Source: CAZMGY01 sp964565945 [NCBI: uncultured bacterium]
GTDB lineage: Bacteria; GCA-001730085
NCBI GenBank assembly: GCA_964565945.1
Contig: CAZMGY010000021.1
Span: 162,054 to 226,053 of the forward strand
Direction: 5' to 3'
Length of the DNA stretch: 64,000 nucleotides
The position numbers and the translations under genes were made by a program. Each line of letters begins with the position of its first letter. Positions within the stretch are counted from its first letter, which is position 1. The notes under the pieces were generated by a model. It made no database searches, had not been told where the DNA came from, and was given only the letters and a program-made list of their open reading frames with translations. Shown piece by piece: positions 11,855 to 21,443 of this stretch.

Positions 11855-12306
11855 TGGAACGAACTCTTGTTATTTTAAAACCCGATGCTGTGCAACGTCG
11901 TTTTGTGGGTAATATCATTGCTCGGTTCGAAAGTAAGGGATTTAAGTTGATCGGTATGAAGTTGGCTCAATTGAACGATAATATTCTTCAGAAGCATTAC
12001 TCAGATCACATCGATAAACCTTTTTATCCTGGACTGGTTGAATTTATGAAAAAGGGGCCTCTCGTTTTAATGGCTTTAGAAGGTCATGACGCCATTGCGG
12101 TTGTGCGCCAAATGATGGGGTCTACGAATGCTGCCGAAGCTCCTGCGGGAACGATTCGTGGAGATTTAGCTCTCACCAAAGGGTTTAACTTGGTGCATGG
12201 ATCAGATTCTCCTGAGGCAGCTGCCAAAGAGTTAAAACTTTTCTTTAACGACAAAGAGGTGTTGACATATAGTTTAGATACCGAGCCTTGGTTGTTGCCT
12301 AACTAA
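11854..12306 (+). CDS. ndk: Nucleoside diphosphate kinase
   Basis: Transfers the terminal phosphate between nucleoside triphosphates and diphosphates through a phosphohistidine. The 150-residue product begins ERTLVILKPDAVQR and contains the active-site histidine in FNLVHGSDSPEAA. Compared with the usual about 140-residue form it has a slightly longer C-terminus ending in TEPWLLPN. It is coupled to gyrA by the TAATG overlap, an uncommon partner, and is the last gene before a decayed region. Confidence 0.96.
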   Translation: MERTLVILKPDAVQRRFVGNIIARFESKGFKLIGMKLAQLNDNILQKHYSDHIDKPFYPGLVEFMKKGPLVLMALEGHDAIAVVRQMMGSTNAAEAPAGTIRGDLALTKGFNLVHGSDSPEAAAKELKLFFNDKEVLTYSLDTEPWLLPN

Positions 12307-12600
12307 ACTTATTGATGACACTAAAAGAGTAAACTTTTTGAATCTAAATTGAGGGTTCTGAGGAGAGACGTTTAATGTATTTTTTTTTGGGGGGGGCTAC
12401 CTATTATCATGCTAGCTCCGTTGCTTTATTGTGTGACGGTATTATTGTTGCTAGATCTCACAAATAAGAACGCGAAATAAAATCTATGCTGTACTGACCC
12501 ACTATGTCCTTCACAAAAAGTTTCTCTTTGTCCATGACTGTGGCTATATACTTTTTTTCACTTTATTCTCAAAGCACCATGTTCTTAAGGGCTCTTAAAC

Positions 12601-12645
12601 TATCGTCACTGGTTTTCCAAATCCAGGCGCTTCACTCAAATTAGG
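12601..12645 (-). repeat. 45-bp inverted near-copy of an internal parA segment
   Basis: Read on the minus strand this stretch matches parA 15752-15796 at 42 of 45 positions. The mismatches are at positions 4, 33 and 45. In translation the minus strand gives NLSEAPGFGKPVTI against YLSEAPGFGKPVTM in ParA, followed almost at once by a stop. Similarity does not obviously extend beyond the 45 bases. It is either a copied scrap of the neighbouring parA or a remnant of another ParA-type gene brought in with the mobile-element debris. Confidence 0.8.
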
Positions 12646-12699
12646 TGCTGTGGCCTTAACGGTGGATTGGCTTTGGCTGAGAGGTGTTCTTTGAATTTT

Positions 12700-12944
12700 T
12701 CAAAATCTTTGGTCTGAATTAATGTTCATAGGTTCGAAAAGTGCGCTTAAATCCATCAATACATGAATTCTGTGTTAGTTTTATTCCTCAAGTTTTTTAA
12801 GTTTTGTAATATCAGCGGCTTCCATTTCTCTGTATTTGGAACACCTAGTTCTTTTTCTAGGCAAATATCTTTTGGGATGTGAGCATTTTTAAAAACTTTT
12901 GCTGTGTTTAATATTGGGCTTTCTGTATAGCGTAACTTTCTCAT
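12700..12944 (-). pseudogene. IS3-family transposase OrfA remnant
   Basis: On the minus strand the frame from 12944 begins MRKLRYTESPIL and continues with a helix-turn-helix-like stretch resembling the N-terminus of IS3-family OrfA proteins, which typically start with a basic (K/R)xRYTExQI motif. After about 45 codons the match continues in a different frame (EMEAADITKLKKLEE), as in the leucine-zipper-like end of OrfA, then hits several stops. So at least one frameshift and multiple stops are present. No OrfB integrase core or terminal inverted repeats could be recognised. The 3' boundary is approximate. Confidence 0.6.
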
Positions 12945-13170
12945 CTAGGTTGCTTTGTTTTTTGAGGAGAACACTATTTTATCGCGACGTTATTTTTAGG
13001 GAGCATTACACTCTGAGGAGGTGTGTGTATGAGGGAGTGATGTGTTATAGAATCTATCTAGCTGTGACGATATGGGAAAAATCCTAATGTACGCTCTTAC
13101 AAAAATCTAGTGAGCGTATGTGTGTGGTTAACTGGATTAGGTTTGTATAAAAGTGTTAATCAAAAAGATC

Positions 13171-13199
13171 TTGTTTTTCTTTGGTTTATTATATATAGT
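13171..13199 (+). promoter_or_regulatory. Predicted promoter of the mnmG-parA-parB operon
   Basis: TTGTTT (13171-13176) is separated by 17 bases from TATAGT (13194-13199), about 57 bases ahead of the mnmG GTG start. No terminator is apparent between mnmG, parA, parB and the ATP synthase genes, so this promoter could serve a long transcript. Sequence prediction only. Confidence 0.4.
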
Positions 13200-13255
13200 A
13201 GGAGCCTATTCTTTATTTAGGAGTGTTCTTGTAAGAACTACGGAAAGGGAAACAC

Positions 13256-15058
13256 GTGCAATATTTCGATGTGATAGTGGTCGGTGGTGGGCATGCTGGC
13301 TGTGAAGCCGCGTTGGCCGCAAGCCGCATGGGGTTGCAAACAGCTATGATTACTATGGACACTGAGGCTATAGGTCGTATGTCTTGCAATCCCTCTATCG
13401 GTGGTTTAGCCAAAAGTCAACTTGCTCGTGAAGTGGATGCGTTAGGGGGAGAAATGGGGCGGAACACAGATGCCACCTCTATTCAGTTTCGGATTCTGAA
13501 TACAAAAAAAGGAGCTGCGGTCCGTGCTTATCGGGTCCAGTCCGATAAGTATGCCTATGAACAACGTATGCAATCTGTGGTGGCTGCTCAGGAAAACTTG
13601 ACTGTTGTGTCGGGAACAGTTGCCAAATTATGGATTGAAAATAATGTTCTTAAAGGAGCGAGGGGACAAAATGGACAGGAGTGGTCCTGTTCTGCTCTTG
13701 TGGTAACCGCGGGAACGTTTTTGAACGGTTATATTCATCGAGGGCTATCTGGCTATGATGGAGGTCGTGATGGAGAGTCTGCGGCCAAAGGTTTGGCGGA
13801 AGCATTGATTGATACGGGTTTTCGCATTGGGCGTTTAAAGACAGGGACTCCTGCGCGGATTCGTCGTCAAAATATTGATTTCTCCAAGATGGATGAGCAA
13901 CCGAGTGATCATCCTGTCCGAACATTTTCCTTTGATCCTCCAGCTAAAACCCTTCCGCATGTATCGTGTTTTATCACTTATTCGAATGAAAAAACCCACC
14001 AATTGGTGCGTGATAATTTTGATCAATCACCAATATATACTGGCGTGATTAAAGGGGTCGGGCCTCGTTATTGTCCTTCTTTTGAAGATAAGGTGGTACG
14101 ATTCCCTGATCGGGGACGTCATCAGATCTTTCTGGAACCGGAAGGTTTGGAAACGGATGAGTTTTATGTGAATGGTCTTTCGACTAGTTTACCAGCCGAA
14201 GTGCAGTTGCAAATGTTGCATAGTATTCCTGGTTTGGAAAATGCCGAAGTGATTCGCTATGGCTATGCAGTTGAGTATGATTTTTTATTTCCCAATCAGT
14301 TGCAGCGGACTTTAGAAACCAAGGGAATTGAAGGTCTTTATTTGGCAGGGCAGGTAAATGGGACGTCGGGTTATGAAGAAGCTGCGGCTCAGGGGATTGT
14401 GGCAGGGATCAATGCTGCACTCAAAATTAAGGAAGAACCCGCCTTAGTATTGGGCCGTGATGAGGCTTATATCGGAGTGTTGATTGATGACTTGATTACT
14501 AAAAATACCGAAGAGCCTTATCGGATGTTTACCTCTTTAGCTGAGAACCGTTTACTGCTTCGTAATGACAATGCGGATATGCGCTTAACAGAAAAGGGAT
14601 ATCGGGTTGGTCTCATTTCTCAGGATCGCTATAATCAGTTTGTGCAAAAAAAAGATATGTTCCATCAAGAAATAGATCGTTTGCATGTTTTGATGTCGAA
14701 AGAGCGTGAGGTGAATGCGATATTGCGTGGTGGGAAAGCCGTGGCTGATGATTACCCTATGAGGGAAAATAATGAAATATTAAGCTTAGATTTGAAGGAA
14801 TATATTTTGACCGAAATCAAGTACGAGGGGTACATGGAAAGGCAAAAAAAAGATATTGAGCGGATGAAAAAATTAGACCATATTGCTATCCCTGAGAGTT
14901 TGCCTTTTTTGCAATTACATGGTCTTAAAAAGGAAGCCCAGGAAAAACTTAATCATGTGAAGCCGGCAACAATTGGACAGGCATCTCGTATTATGGGGGT
15001 GAGTCCAGCGGATATTGCGATTTTAATGGTGCATGTCGAACAATTTCAAAGATCTTAA
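13256..15058 (+). CDS. mnmG: tRNA uridine 5-carboxymethylaminomethyl modification enzyme MnmG (GidA)
   Basis: FAD-dependent partner of MnmE in wobble-uridine modification of tRNA. The N-terminal dinucleotide-binding motif [15 protein letters not shown] is followed by the family signatures [13 protein letters not shown] and, further on, [16 protein letters not shown] and [16 protein letters not shown]. Length 600 is close to the usual 610-630. The frame starts with GTG at 13256, five bases after an AAAGGGA ribosome site, and no ATG gives a complete N-terminus. It leads the mnmG-parA-parB group, a standard origin-proximal arrangement. Confidence 0.97.
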   Translation: MQYFDVIVVGGGHAGCEAALAASRMGLQTAMITMDTEAIGRMSCNPSIGGLAKSQLAREVDALGGEMGRNTDATSIQFRILNTKKGAAVRAYRVQSDKYAYEQRMQSVVAAQENLTVVSGTVAKLWIENNVLKGARGQNGQEWSCSALVVTAGTFLNGYIHRGLSGYDGGRDGESAAKGLAEALIDTGFRIGRLKTGTPARIRRQNIDFSKMDEQPSDHPVRTFSFDPPAKTLPHVSCFITYSNEKTHQLVRDNFDQSPIYTGVIKGVGPRYCPSFEDKVVRFPDRGRHQIFLEPEGLETDEFYVNGLSTSLPAEVQLQMLHSIPGLENAEVIRYGYAVEYDFLFPNQLQRTLETKGIEGLYLAGQVNGTSGYEEAAAQGIVAGINAALKIKEEPALVLGRDEAYIGVLIDDLITKNTEEPYRMFTSLAENRLLLRNDNADMRLTEKGYRVGLISQDRYNQFVQKKDMFHQEIDRLHVLMSKEREVNAILRGGKAVADDYPMRENNEILSLDLKEYILTEIKYEGYMERQKKDIERMKKLDHIAIPESLPFLQLHGLKKEAQEKLNHVKPATIGQASRIMGVSPADIAILMVHVEQFQRS

Positions 15059-15100
15059 ACGAATTAGCTCTGTAGCGAGTTAAGAGAAAGGCGGGAAGGA

Positions 15101-15880
15101 ATGCTTAAACGTGTGATGGCCATAGCTAACCAAAAGGGTGGCGTTGGTAAAACGACGACAGCGATTAATCTGTCGGCGGCTTTGGCGATGGCTGGGGAGA
15201 AGGTGTTATTTGTGGATATTGATCCACAAGCTAATGGTACGAGTGGATTAGGAATTAAGCCCGATCAAAGTAGTAAAACTTTATACGATGTGATGATGCA
15301 AGAGAAAATGTATGAGGAGTCTATTTTACCTGCAGAGATCGAAGGGCTTTTTGTGTTGCCTGCTGAATCTGATTTGTTTGGTTTAGATTCTGAGATGATG
15401 GGGCGAGAGGGGCGCGAGTTTATTTTGCGACGTTGTTTAAAAATAGTGGCCGATCAGTATGATTTTATTATTATTGACTGCCCCCCTTCACTTACCCTGT
15501 TAACTGTCAATGCTCTTAGTACGGCTGACTCTATTTTGGTACCAGTGCAATGCCAGTACTATGCTTTAGAGGGGTTGTCTCAGTTGCTTAAAACGGTTGA
15601 TTTGTGTGTGGAAGGTTTGAATCCTCATTTATCGATTGAAGGCTTTTTACTTACCATGTATGAGAAAAATAATGAACTTGCTAATCATGTGGTTACCGAA
15701 GTGCGTGAACATTTTAAAGACAAAGTGTTTCAAACGGTTATTGAACGGGATCCTTATTTGAGTGAAGCGCCTGGATTTGGAAAGCCAGTGACGATGTATC
15801 AGATGAGGTGTGTAGGAGCCGAAAACTATATTGAGTTAGCACAAGAACTGTTAGAGAAATATAGCTTGGTGGAAGCTTAA
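15101..15880 (+). CDS. parA: Chromosome partitioning ATPase ParA/Soj
   Basis: A 259-residue ParA-family ATPase that drives origin segregation with ParB. It has the deviant Walker A motif KGGVGKTT (about residues 12-19) with the signature lysine, the Walker A' region FVDIDPQANG and the Walker B-like IIIDCPPS. Followed 80 bases later by parB. The segment around residues 218-232 (LSEAPGFGKPVTMY) also occurs as an inverted near-copy upstream of mnmG. A GGAAGGA ribosome site precedes the ATG. Confidence 0.96.
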   Translation: MLKRVMAIANQKGGVGKTTTAINLSAALAMAGEKVLFVDIDPQANGTSGLGIKPDQSSKTLYDVMMQEKMYEESILPAEIEGLFVLPAESDLFGLDSEMMGREGREFILRRCLKIVADQYDFIIIDCPPSLTLLTVNALSTADSILVPVQCQYYALEGLSQLLKTVDLCVEGLNPHLSIEGFLLTMYEKNNELANHVVTEVREHFKDKVFQTVIERDPYLSEAPGFGKPVTMYQMRCVGAENYIELAQELLEKYSLVEA

Positions 15881-15960
15881 GGTTTGATTGTTGGAGGCCT
15901 GTGTTTTTAACGCGAGGAAACTTGTTAAGGAAATAATTTTTTAAGAAAAGGAGAAGTGTT

Positions 15961-16824
15961 ATGGAGCGTGCAGTTTTAGGGAGAGGACTCAGGGCATTAA
16001 TTCCAGATAAAAAAGAAAGTGGCAAGGGGCCAAAAGTGGTGGATATTTCATTAGGCTTGATTGTGCCTAACCGGCATCAACCACGTTTGTATTTTGATCC
16101 TTCTAAGCTGAGTCAATTGGCAGCATCAATTAAGGAAAAAGGTGTTTTGCAGCCAATCTTGGTTCGTAAGCGAACCGATGATGAAGGCTATGAGATCATT
16201 GCTGGCGAACGGCGCTTTCGTGCTTGCAAACAGTTGGGATTTATGACGATTTCGGCGATTGTAAAAGAGGCGACCGAGGCAGACAGTTGTGAGCTGGCTT
16301 TGATCGAAAATATTCAGCGTAGCGATTTGAATTGGATTGAAAAAGCGGTCGCTTACAGGCGTTATATGGATGAATTTAATATGACGCAAGAGCAGCTTGG
16401 ACAAAAGTTAGGTGTGAGTCGGACTTCAGTTACCAATACATTACGTCTTTTGAGTTTGCCTGAAGATATTCAGGAGAAAGTTAAGTCGGGGGAGGTTACT
16501 TTTTCTCATGCCAAGGTCCTTATGTCTCTGCCATCGATTGAGGAGCAACGTCAAGCTATGACTGAGTTGATTACTGATGAGTTGAGTTCGGTGGAGCTGG
16601 ATGACTGGATTAAGGAACGTAAAGGTGTTGAGCGAGCGCGACGGATCAAGCCTGACCAAAATTCGCATGTCATGGCCTTGGAAGAAAATTTACGCGAAAC
16701 TTTGGGAACTAAAGTTTCTGTTAAGTATAAAGAAAAAACCAAGAAAGGTTCAATCACGATTGAGTATTACTCTTTGGATGATTTAGAGCGTTTGGTTGAC
16801 CGCATCAAAGAAGAAGGTTTTTAA
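15961..16824 (+). CDS. parB: Chromosome partitioning protein ParB/Spo0J
   Basis: A 287-residue ParB-family CTP-dependent DNA clamp that loads at parS sites and partners ParA. Visible are the N-terminal RGLRALIP motif, the ParB/sulfiredoxin-like domain with the GERRFRACKQLG motif, the NIQRSDLNWIEKA segment and the helix-turn-helix TQEQLGQKLGVSRTSVTN, then a C-terminal dimerisation region. An AAAAGGAGAAG site precedes the ATG. No convincing parS palindrome was found in the window. The ATP synthase genes follow within 45 bases. Confidence 0.96.
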   Translation: MERAVLGRGLRALIPDKKESGKGPKVVDISLGLIVPNRHQPRLYFDPSKLSQLAASIKEKGVLQPILVRKRTDDEGYEIIAGERRFRACKQLGFMTISAIVKEATEADSCELALIENIQRSDLNWIEKAVAYRRYMDEFNMTQEQLGQKLGVSRTSVTNTLRLLSLPEDIQEKVKSGEVTFSHAKVLMSLPSIEEQRQAMTELITDELSSVELDDWIKERKGVERARRIKPDQNSHVMALEENLRETLGTKVSVKYKEKTKKGSITIEYYSLDDLERLVDRIKEEGF

Positions 16825-16868
16825 TGGACCTTGCAGGTTGATTGCTGGAGTTTGTTATTGGAGAAATG

Positions 16869-17129
16869 ATGTCGGATTCGAAAGGTCGCTTAGAGTTGGC
16901 CTATTATTTGAACTTAACTTTAAGTTTAGGTTTCACCGTTTCCGCCACGATAGCTATTGGGGGTGTTGGGGGATATTTTGTGGATAAGTATTTGTGTGGA
17001 CAGGTAGGGCTATTTTTTATTCTCGGTTTGGTTCTGGGAGTTGTGGCAGCTTTTTATCAAGCTTTTTGCAGAATTATGAGTAAAGAATTCCCTGAGGATC
17101 AACCATCGTCGTCAACTGAGGATGTGTAA
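16869..17129 (+). CDS. AtpZ/AtpI-like small membrane protein of the ATP synthase operon
   Basis: An 86-residue protein with two predicted membrane segments (about residues 16-38 and 45-65) and a short acidic tail. It resembles the AtpZ-type (F0F1-ATPase putative subunit) proteins found ahead of atpI in many atp operons, where the pair has been linked to Mg2+/Ca2+ transport or assembly of the rotor. The frame extends upstream to TTG codons, but a GGAG site (16860-16863) fits the second of two ATGs, at 16869. It is the first gene of the ATP synthase cluster. Confidence 0.65.
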   Translation: MSDSKGRLELAYYLNLTLSLGFTVSATIAIGGVGGYFVDKYLCGQVGLFFILGLVLGVVAAFYQAFCRIMSKEFPEDQPSSSTEDV

Positions 17130-17134
17130 AATCT

Positions 17135-17506
17135 ATGGATGAATACAGTAGGTCGATTCTTAAATGTTCAGGGGCTGTGGTGGCATTGGGTGTGTTGGTG
17201 TCGATGATGTGTGTGGGGGTAGATGCTTTAGAAGGGTGGTTGGCTGGTTCGCTCTTAAGTTTTCTGATAATGTGGGTTTGGATGAAGCGTATTCAGAAGG
17301 CAATTGAGGTAGAGCATATAACACCCAAAAAAGCCTTTACATTCTTTTTCTTTACTTATATTATGGTGTATTCTTTGATAGGTATACTATTACATGGGGC
17401 GATTAAAAAGGGATTGGTCTTTGGGGGCGCTTTTGTTTTGGGGTTATTCTGTGTTAAGGTAGCTATGATTTTAGACGCGTTAATCAAACGGATAAGGCAA
17501 GCATAA
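17135..17506 (+). CDS. AtpI-like membrane protein
   Basis: A 123-residue protein with four predicted membrane segments (about residues 10-28, 33-50, 69-88 and 92-113) and a basic C-terminus. Its position between an AtpZ-like gene and a c-subunit-like gene, and its four-helix layout, fit ATP synthase protein I, a poorly conserved accessory or assembly factor for the c-ring. The sequence itself is too divergent to prove the family by eye. The start ATG has only a weak ribosome site. Confidence 0.6.
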   Translation: MDEYSRSILKCSGAVVALGVLVSMMCVGVDALEGWLAGSLLSFLIMWVWMKRIQKAIEVEHITPKKAFTFFFFTYIMVYSLIGILLHGAIKKGLVFGGAFVLGLFCVKVAMILDALIKRIRQA

Positions 17507-17510
17507 ATAG

Positions 17511-17762
17511 ATGGAAAAAGTTGAGTTTTTACGTCTTGTTTCTTTCTTGGGAGCCGCTTTATGTCTAGGGCTCGGAGCGATTGGTCCTGCAATTGGCGCA
17601 GGCATTGTGGGTGCTAAAGGTTTGCAAGCTATGGGAAAACGTGAAGAAACCCGTTCAGTGGTTATGAAAATTATGCTGGTGGCGATGGCAATTGCGAGTA
17701 GCAGTGGTATTTATGCTTTGGTTGTCGGTGTCTTGTTACTTTACTTAGAAGGAGGCGCGTAA
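17511..17762 (+). CDS. ATP synthase c-subunit paralogue lacking the ion-binding carboxylates
   Basis: An 83-residue hairpin of two membrane helices clearly homologous to subunit c. It shares GLGAIGP in helix 1 and GIYAL in helix 2 with the standard c subunit at 18575 and aligns with it without gaps. However, the two ion-site glutamates of that protein (E51 and E84) correspond to Ala30 and Ser63 here, and the polar loop (ARQP in the other) reads GKRE. A subunit like this cannot bind H+ or Na+ by the known mechanism. It could be an inert ring member, an assembly factor or a regulator. It lies between the AtpI-like gene and atpB, 4 bases after the former, with a weak ribosome site. The reading frame is intact, arguing for function. 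Confidence 0.85.
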   Translation: MEKVEFLRLVSFLGAALCLGLGAIGPAIGAGIVGAKGLQAMGKREETRSVVMKIMLVAMAIASSSGIYALVVGVLLLYLEGGA

Positions 17763-17767
17763 GCTTC

Positions 17768-18541
17768 ATGAGTGTTGGTGAAGTTCAAAAAGCAATTCTG
17801 ACTCTACCTGTTCTCGGTCCTTTAGAAATAAATATTGTTACTTGGCGGATGTTGAGCATCGTTTTTGTTTTGATGGCGATTGGAGCATTTATGTTGGGGC
17901 GCAAAATTCAAATGGTGCCCAATCGCAAACAAGCCTTTCTCGAGATGGTCATTGGTGAGTTTTATAGCATGGTTGAAGGATCCCTGGGAGAACGTGCTAA
18001 GTGTTATTATCCTTTGATTGCCAGTATTTTTTTGTTTGTTTTGGTGTCTAACTTGGTTGGGATTATTCCTGGGATGATGAGCCCTACCGAGGATTTGAAT
18101 GTCTGTTTATCCCTAGCTTTGGTCGTGTTTATTGTGGCACATAGTTCGGGAATTATGAAAAAAGGTTTATGGGGTTACATTAAGGGGTATGGTGAACCCT
18201 TTATTTTTATGGCGCCACTAAATATCATGGGCGAAATAGGGCAAACCTTGTCGCACTGTTTTCGTTTGTTTGGGAATATGTTTGGTGGGGGTGTTATTTT
18301 TACTCTAATCCCTACCGTTGTGTTTAGCACCATCAGTGCTTTTGGTGGAAAGGATATGTCTAATGTTGTTTTTTCTCAGATGGGGCTCTCGGGAGGCATT
18401 ATATATGCCTTGGCGGCCCCGGTGATTGCGCTTTTGTATTTTGTGGCGTATGCTTTTTTTGGTTTGCTCGCTGGCTTTGTTCAATCCTTTGTGTTTGCGA
18501 TGCTTGCCACAACATACATTGCAATGCAGGTTGAAGATTAA
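17768..18541 (+). CDS. atpB: ATP synthase F0 subunit a
   Basis: The membrane stator subunit that forms the ion half-channels against the c-ring. The 257-residue protein has about six hydrophobic segments and keeps the essential arginine in the motif LSHCFRLFGNMFGGG, together with the conserved N/E-containing region MAPLNIMGEIGQT just before it. A strong AAGGAGG lies 12 bases before the ATG. It sits between the unusual c paralogue and the normal atpE, so it could contact either in the complex. Confidence 0.95.
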   Translation: MSVGEVQKAILTLPVLGPLEINIVTWRMLSIVFVLMAIGAFMLGRKIQMVPNRKQAFLEMVIGEFYSMVEGSLGERAKCYYPLIASIFLFVLVSNLVGIIPGMMSPTEDLNVCLSLALVVFIVAHSSGIMKKGLWGYIKGYGEPFIFMAPLNIMGEIGQTLSHCFRLFGNMFGGGVIFTLIPTVVFSTISAFGGKDMSNVVFSQMGLSGGIIYALAAPVIALLYFVAYAFFGLLAGFVQSFVFAMLATTYIAMQVED

Positions 18542-18559
18542 AATTGGTCAAACAAGTGA

Positions 18560-18877
<318 letters not shown>

Positions 18878-18901
18878 GCCAGATAAGGGAGTTCTGACGG
18901 C

Positions 18902-19387
18902 ATGGACATTAATTGGCCTACTATTCTATTGCAAACCTTAGGTTTTCTTCTATTGGTTGGTGTGCTGAAGAAATTTCTTTATGGTCCTATTTTGGAGGCT
19001 CTCGATAAAAGAAGGAGTGAAGCACAAAAAATGATGGATAGTGCGGATCACCATCACTCCCAAGCGCAAGAAATGCTTCAAAAAGCCGAAGCTTCATTGC
19101 AAGATGCCAAAGAAGAGGCTTTGCAAATTTGCAATGAGGCACGTTCTTTAGCTAATCAACAAAAGGAATATCTGGTTGAGAAGGGGAAAAAAGATGCCAC
19201 AATAATTCTTAAGCAAGCCCAGGATGACGTAGCCCACGAAGTGAAAAAAGCGAAAGAAGAATTGAAGGCAGAGGTGGCGCAAGTGGCGGTAACCATTTCG
19301 GAAAAATTGTTAATGCGTGAAGTGTCTCCCGAAGACCGTAAACGTTATGTGACTGTGTATGCAAAGGAAGTTGAAGAGAACTTATGA
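18902..19387 (+). CDS. atpF: ATP synthase F0 subunit b
   Basis: The peripheral-stalk subunit: one N-terminal membrane helix (about residues 6-25, INWPTILLQTLGFLLLVGVL) followed by a long charged coiled coil to the end of the 161-residue chain. Length and layout are standard for the single-b type. The stop overlaps atpH in an ATGA. An AAGGGAG site precedes the ATG. Confidence 0.93.
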   Translation: MDINWPTILLQTLGFLLLVGVLKKFLYGPILEALDKRRSEAQKMMDSADHHHSQAQEMLQKAEASLQDAKEEALQICNEARSLANQQKEYLVEKGKKDATIILKQAQDDVAHEVKKAKEELKAEVAQVAVTISEKLLMREVSPEDRKRYVTVYAKEVEENL

Positions 19388-19911
19388 GCTTAAGTGTTGC
19401 TCGCAAATATGCCTTAGCTTTGTTTCAAAATACAGAAGATCAAACTGATCGTATTTTAAGAGATTTTGAAATGCTCAAAGAGGTTCTTGATCAAGATGAT
19501 CAGTTGGTTCTTTTTTTGAACCATCCTAAATTGGATGTGATGGAAAAAAAATTACTATTCTCCAACTTGCTCACAAAAATGGATGTGATGGAACCTTTTA
19601 AAGCGTTAATGTTTATTTTGGTGAACAAGCGTCGTTTTGCCCTTGTCCGTTTGGTTATGTCGGCGTTTGACAATTTGGTGCGTGAGCAAAACAGTATCGT
19701 GCGAGGCGAGATTGAATCCATGGCAAGAGAAGACTTAGATCAAGTTAAGGTGATATTTGAACGTAAATTGAATACAAAAATTGACTGGTTCCACCAAGAA
19801 AATAATACGGTGATTGCAGGCTTTCGTATTCGTATTGAAGATACATCTTATGATGCCACACTGTCCCAACAGTTGAAACAAATGAAAAGCAAATTAGTCC
19901 ACCCAATGTAG
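19384..19911 (+). CDS. atpH: ATP synthase F1 subunit delta
   Basis: The 175-residue OSCP/delta subunit that joins the peripheral stalk to the top of F1. It opens with the typical [11 protein letters not shown] segment, has the [11 protein letters not shown] helix, and ends with the conserved region [21 protein letters not shown] overlap with atpF; a 13-base gap to atpA. Confidence 0.93.
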   Translation: MSLSVARKYALALFQNTEDQTDRILRDFEMLKEVLDQDDQLVLFLNHPKLDVMEKKLLFSNLLTKMDVMEPFKALMFILVNKRRFALVRLVMSAFDNLVREQNSIVRGEIESMAREDLDQVKVIFERKLNTKIDWFHQENNTVIAGFRIRIEDTSYDATLSQQLKQMKSKLVHPM

Positions 19912-19924
19912 TGAGGTTATAGTC

Positions 19925-21439
19925 ATGAATATCAAAACAGAAGAATTGACTTCGATTATTGGTCACCAAATTAAAGAATATGTTTCTCAAATGGAAATTT
20001 CCGAAACTGGAACCGTGGTTCAGGTTGGGGATGGTGTTGTTAAACTTTATGGTATTCGCAATGCTATGGCTGGAGAGTTGTTATTTTTCCCTCGTAGTGG
20101 TGTTTATAGCATAGCGTTAAACTTAGAGGTCGACACGGTTGGTGCGGTAATTTTGGCTAATGAAACAACGGTTAGAGAAGGTGATGAAGTTCAGAGTACA
20201 GGTAAAACGGTGGAAGTTCCTGTTGGAGAGGGTTTGTTGGGTCGTGTGGTCAACCCCTTGGGCACGGCTTTGGATGGCAAAGGTAATATAAAACCTCAAG
20301 GTTATTACCCTTTGGAGAATGAAGCTCCTGGTGTTGTGGATCGTCAGCCGGTTAAAGAGCCCTTGCAAACAGGTATTATTTCTGTTGATGCGATGATTCC
20401 AATTGGTCGTGGTCAGAGAGAGTTGATTATTGGTGATCGCAAAACAGGAAAAACAGCGATAGCTTTGGATACAATTTTGAATCAAGCAGACCAAGATGTG
20501 AAATGTATTTATGTGGCTATTGGTCAGAAAAAATCGACCATTGCTAATATTCGGAGTGTTCTCGAAGAGCATGGTGCGATGTCTTACACCACAATTGTGG
20601 CGGCCTCGGCTAGTGATTCTGCTGCGATGCAGTACATCTCGGCTTACAGTGGTGCTGCCATGGGCGAGTATTTTCGCGACAAAGGTGAGCATGCCTTGGT
20701 TATTTATGATGATTTATCCAAGCATGCCGTGGCATATCGTCAGTTATCGTTACTTTTGCGTCGTCCTCCAGGGCGTGAAGCTTATCCAGGAGATGTTTTT
20801 TATGCCCACTCGCGTTTGTTGGAGCGTGCGGCGAAGTTGAATCAAAAGAAAGGTGGAGGCTCTTTAACGGCTCTTCCTATCATCGAAACCCAAGCCTCAG
20901 ATATTTCGGCCTATATTCCAACGAATGTGATTTCGATCACCGATGGTCAGATTTATTTGGAGTCGGACTTGTTTTATTCTGGGGTTCGCCCTGCGATTAA
21001 TGCTGGTCTCTCGGTATCGCGTGTTGGGGGAAGTGCTCAAACCAAAGCGATGAAGAAAGTGGCTAGCCGTCTTCGTTTAGATTTGGCTCAGTTTCGTGAA
21101 GTGGAAGCCTTTGCTCAGTTTGGAACAGATTTAGATGTTGCCACGCAGCAACAGATCACACGTGGTTTACGTTTAAGAGAATTATTGAAACAAGGTCAGT
21201 ACACCCCTTATCCGTTGGGAACACAAGTGGCTTTGATTTATGCTGGGACTAAAGGTTTTATGGATCATGTTCCTATTGATAAAATACATCAATTCGAAGA
21301 GAAATTAATTACTGTTTTGGCTAAGAAAGATGAGAAAGATTTTTTTGGAGACATTGCTAAAGAAAAAGTTCTCACCGAAGACTTAGAAAATCACTTGGTT
21401 TCTATTTTAAAAAAACTCAAAGGGGTCTATGTAGGTTAG
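19925..21439 (+). CDS. atpA: ATP synthase F1 subunit alpha
   Basis: The non-catalytic nucleotide-binding subunit of F1. The 504-residue protein has the N-terminal beta barrel, the P-loop [11 protein letters not shown] (about residue 170), the [10 protein letters not shown] segment and the alpha signature [17 protein letters not shown]. Length is standard. Operon order b-delta-alpha-gamma-beta-epsilon follows as in most bacteria. Confidence 0.97.
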   Translation: MNIKTEELTSIIGHQIKEYVSQMEISETGTVVQVGDGVVKLYGIRNAMAGELLFFPRSGVYSIALNLEVDTVGAVILANETTVREGDEVQSTGKTVEVPVGEGLLGRVVNPLGTALDGKGNIKPQGYYPLENEAPGVVDRQPVKEPLQTGIISVDAMIPIGRGQRELIIGDRKTGKTAIALDTILNQADQDVKCIYVAIGQKKSTIANIRSVLEEHGAMSYTTIVAASASDSAAMQYISAYSGAAMGEYFRDKGEHALVIYDDLSKHAVAYRQLSLLLRRPPGREAYPGDVFYAHSRLLERAAKLNQKKGGGSLTALPIIETQASDISAYIPTNVISITDGQIYLESDLFYSGVRPAINAGLSVSRVGGSAQTKAMKKVASRLRLDLAQFREVEAFAQFGTDLDVATQQQITRGLRLRELLKQGQYTPYPLGTQVALIYAGTKGFMDHVPIDKIHQFEEKLITVLAKKDEKDFFGDIAKEKVLTEDLENHLVSILKKLKGVYVG

Positions 21440-21443
21440 TCGA

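Larger units (their letters stand above)
12307..13170. other. Decayed intergenic region between ndk and mnmG
   Basis: About 860 bases with no intact gene. It contains a homopolymer tract of nine T and eight G (12380-12396), a 45-base inverted near-copy of part of parA (12601-12645), and a fragment of an IS3-type transposase gene (12700-12944). Translation of both strands gives only short, stop-ridden frames otherwise. The composition and content suggest old insertions now decaying next to the origin. Confidence 0.7.

Noticed and set aside
12899-13087. A 62-codon plus-strand frame in the ndk-mnmG gap
   Set aside because: It is antisense to the IS3 OrfA remnant in part, has no similarity and no ribosome site.
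20123-20692. A 189-codon open frame on the minus strand
   Set aside because: It lies wholly inside atpA, has no similarity I recognise and an unusual His/Asn/Arg-rich composition typical of the reverse complement of coding DNA.
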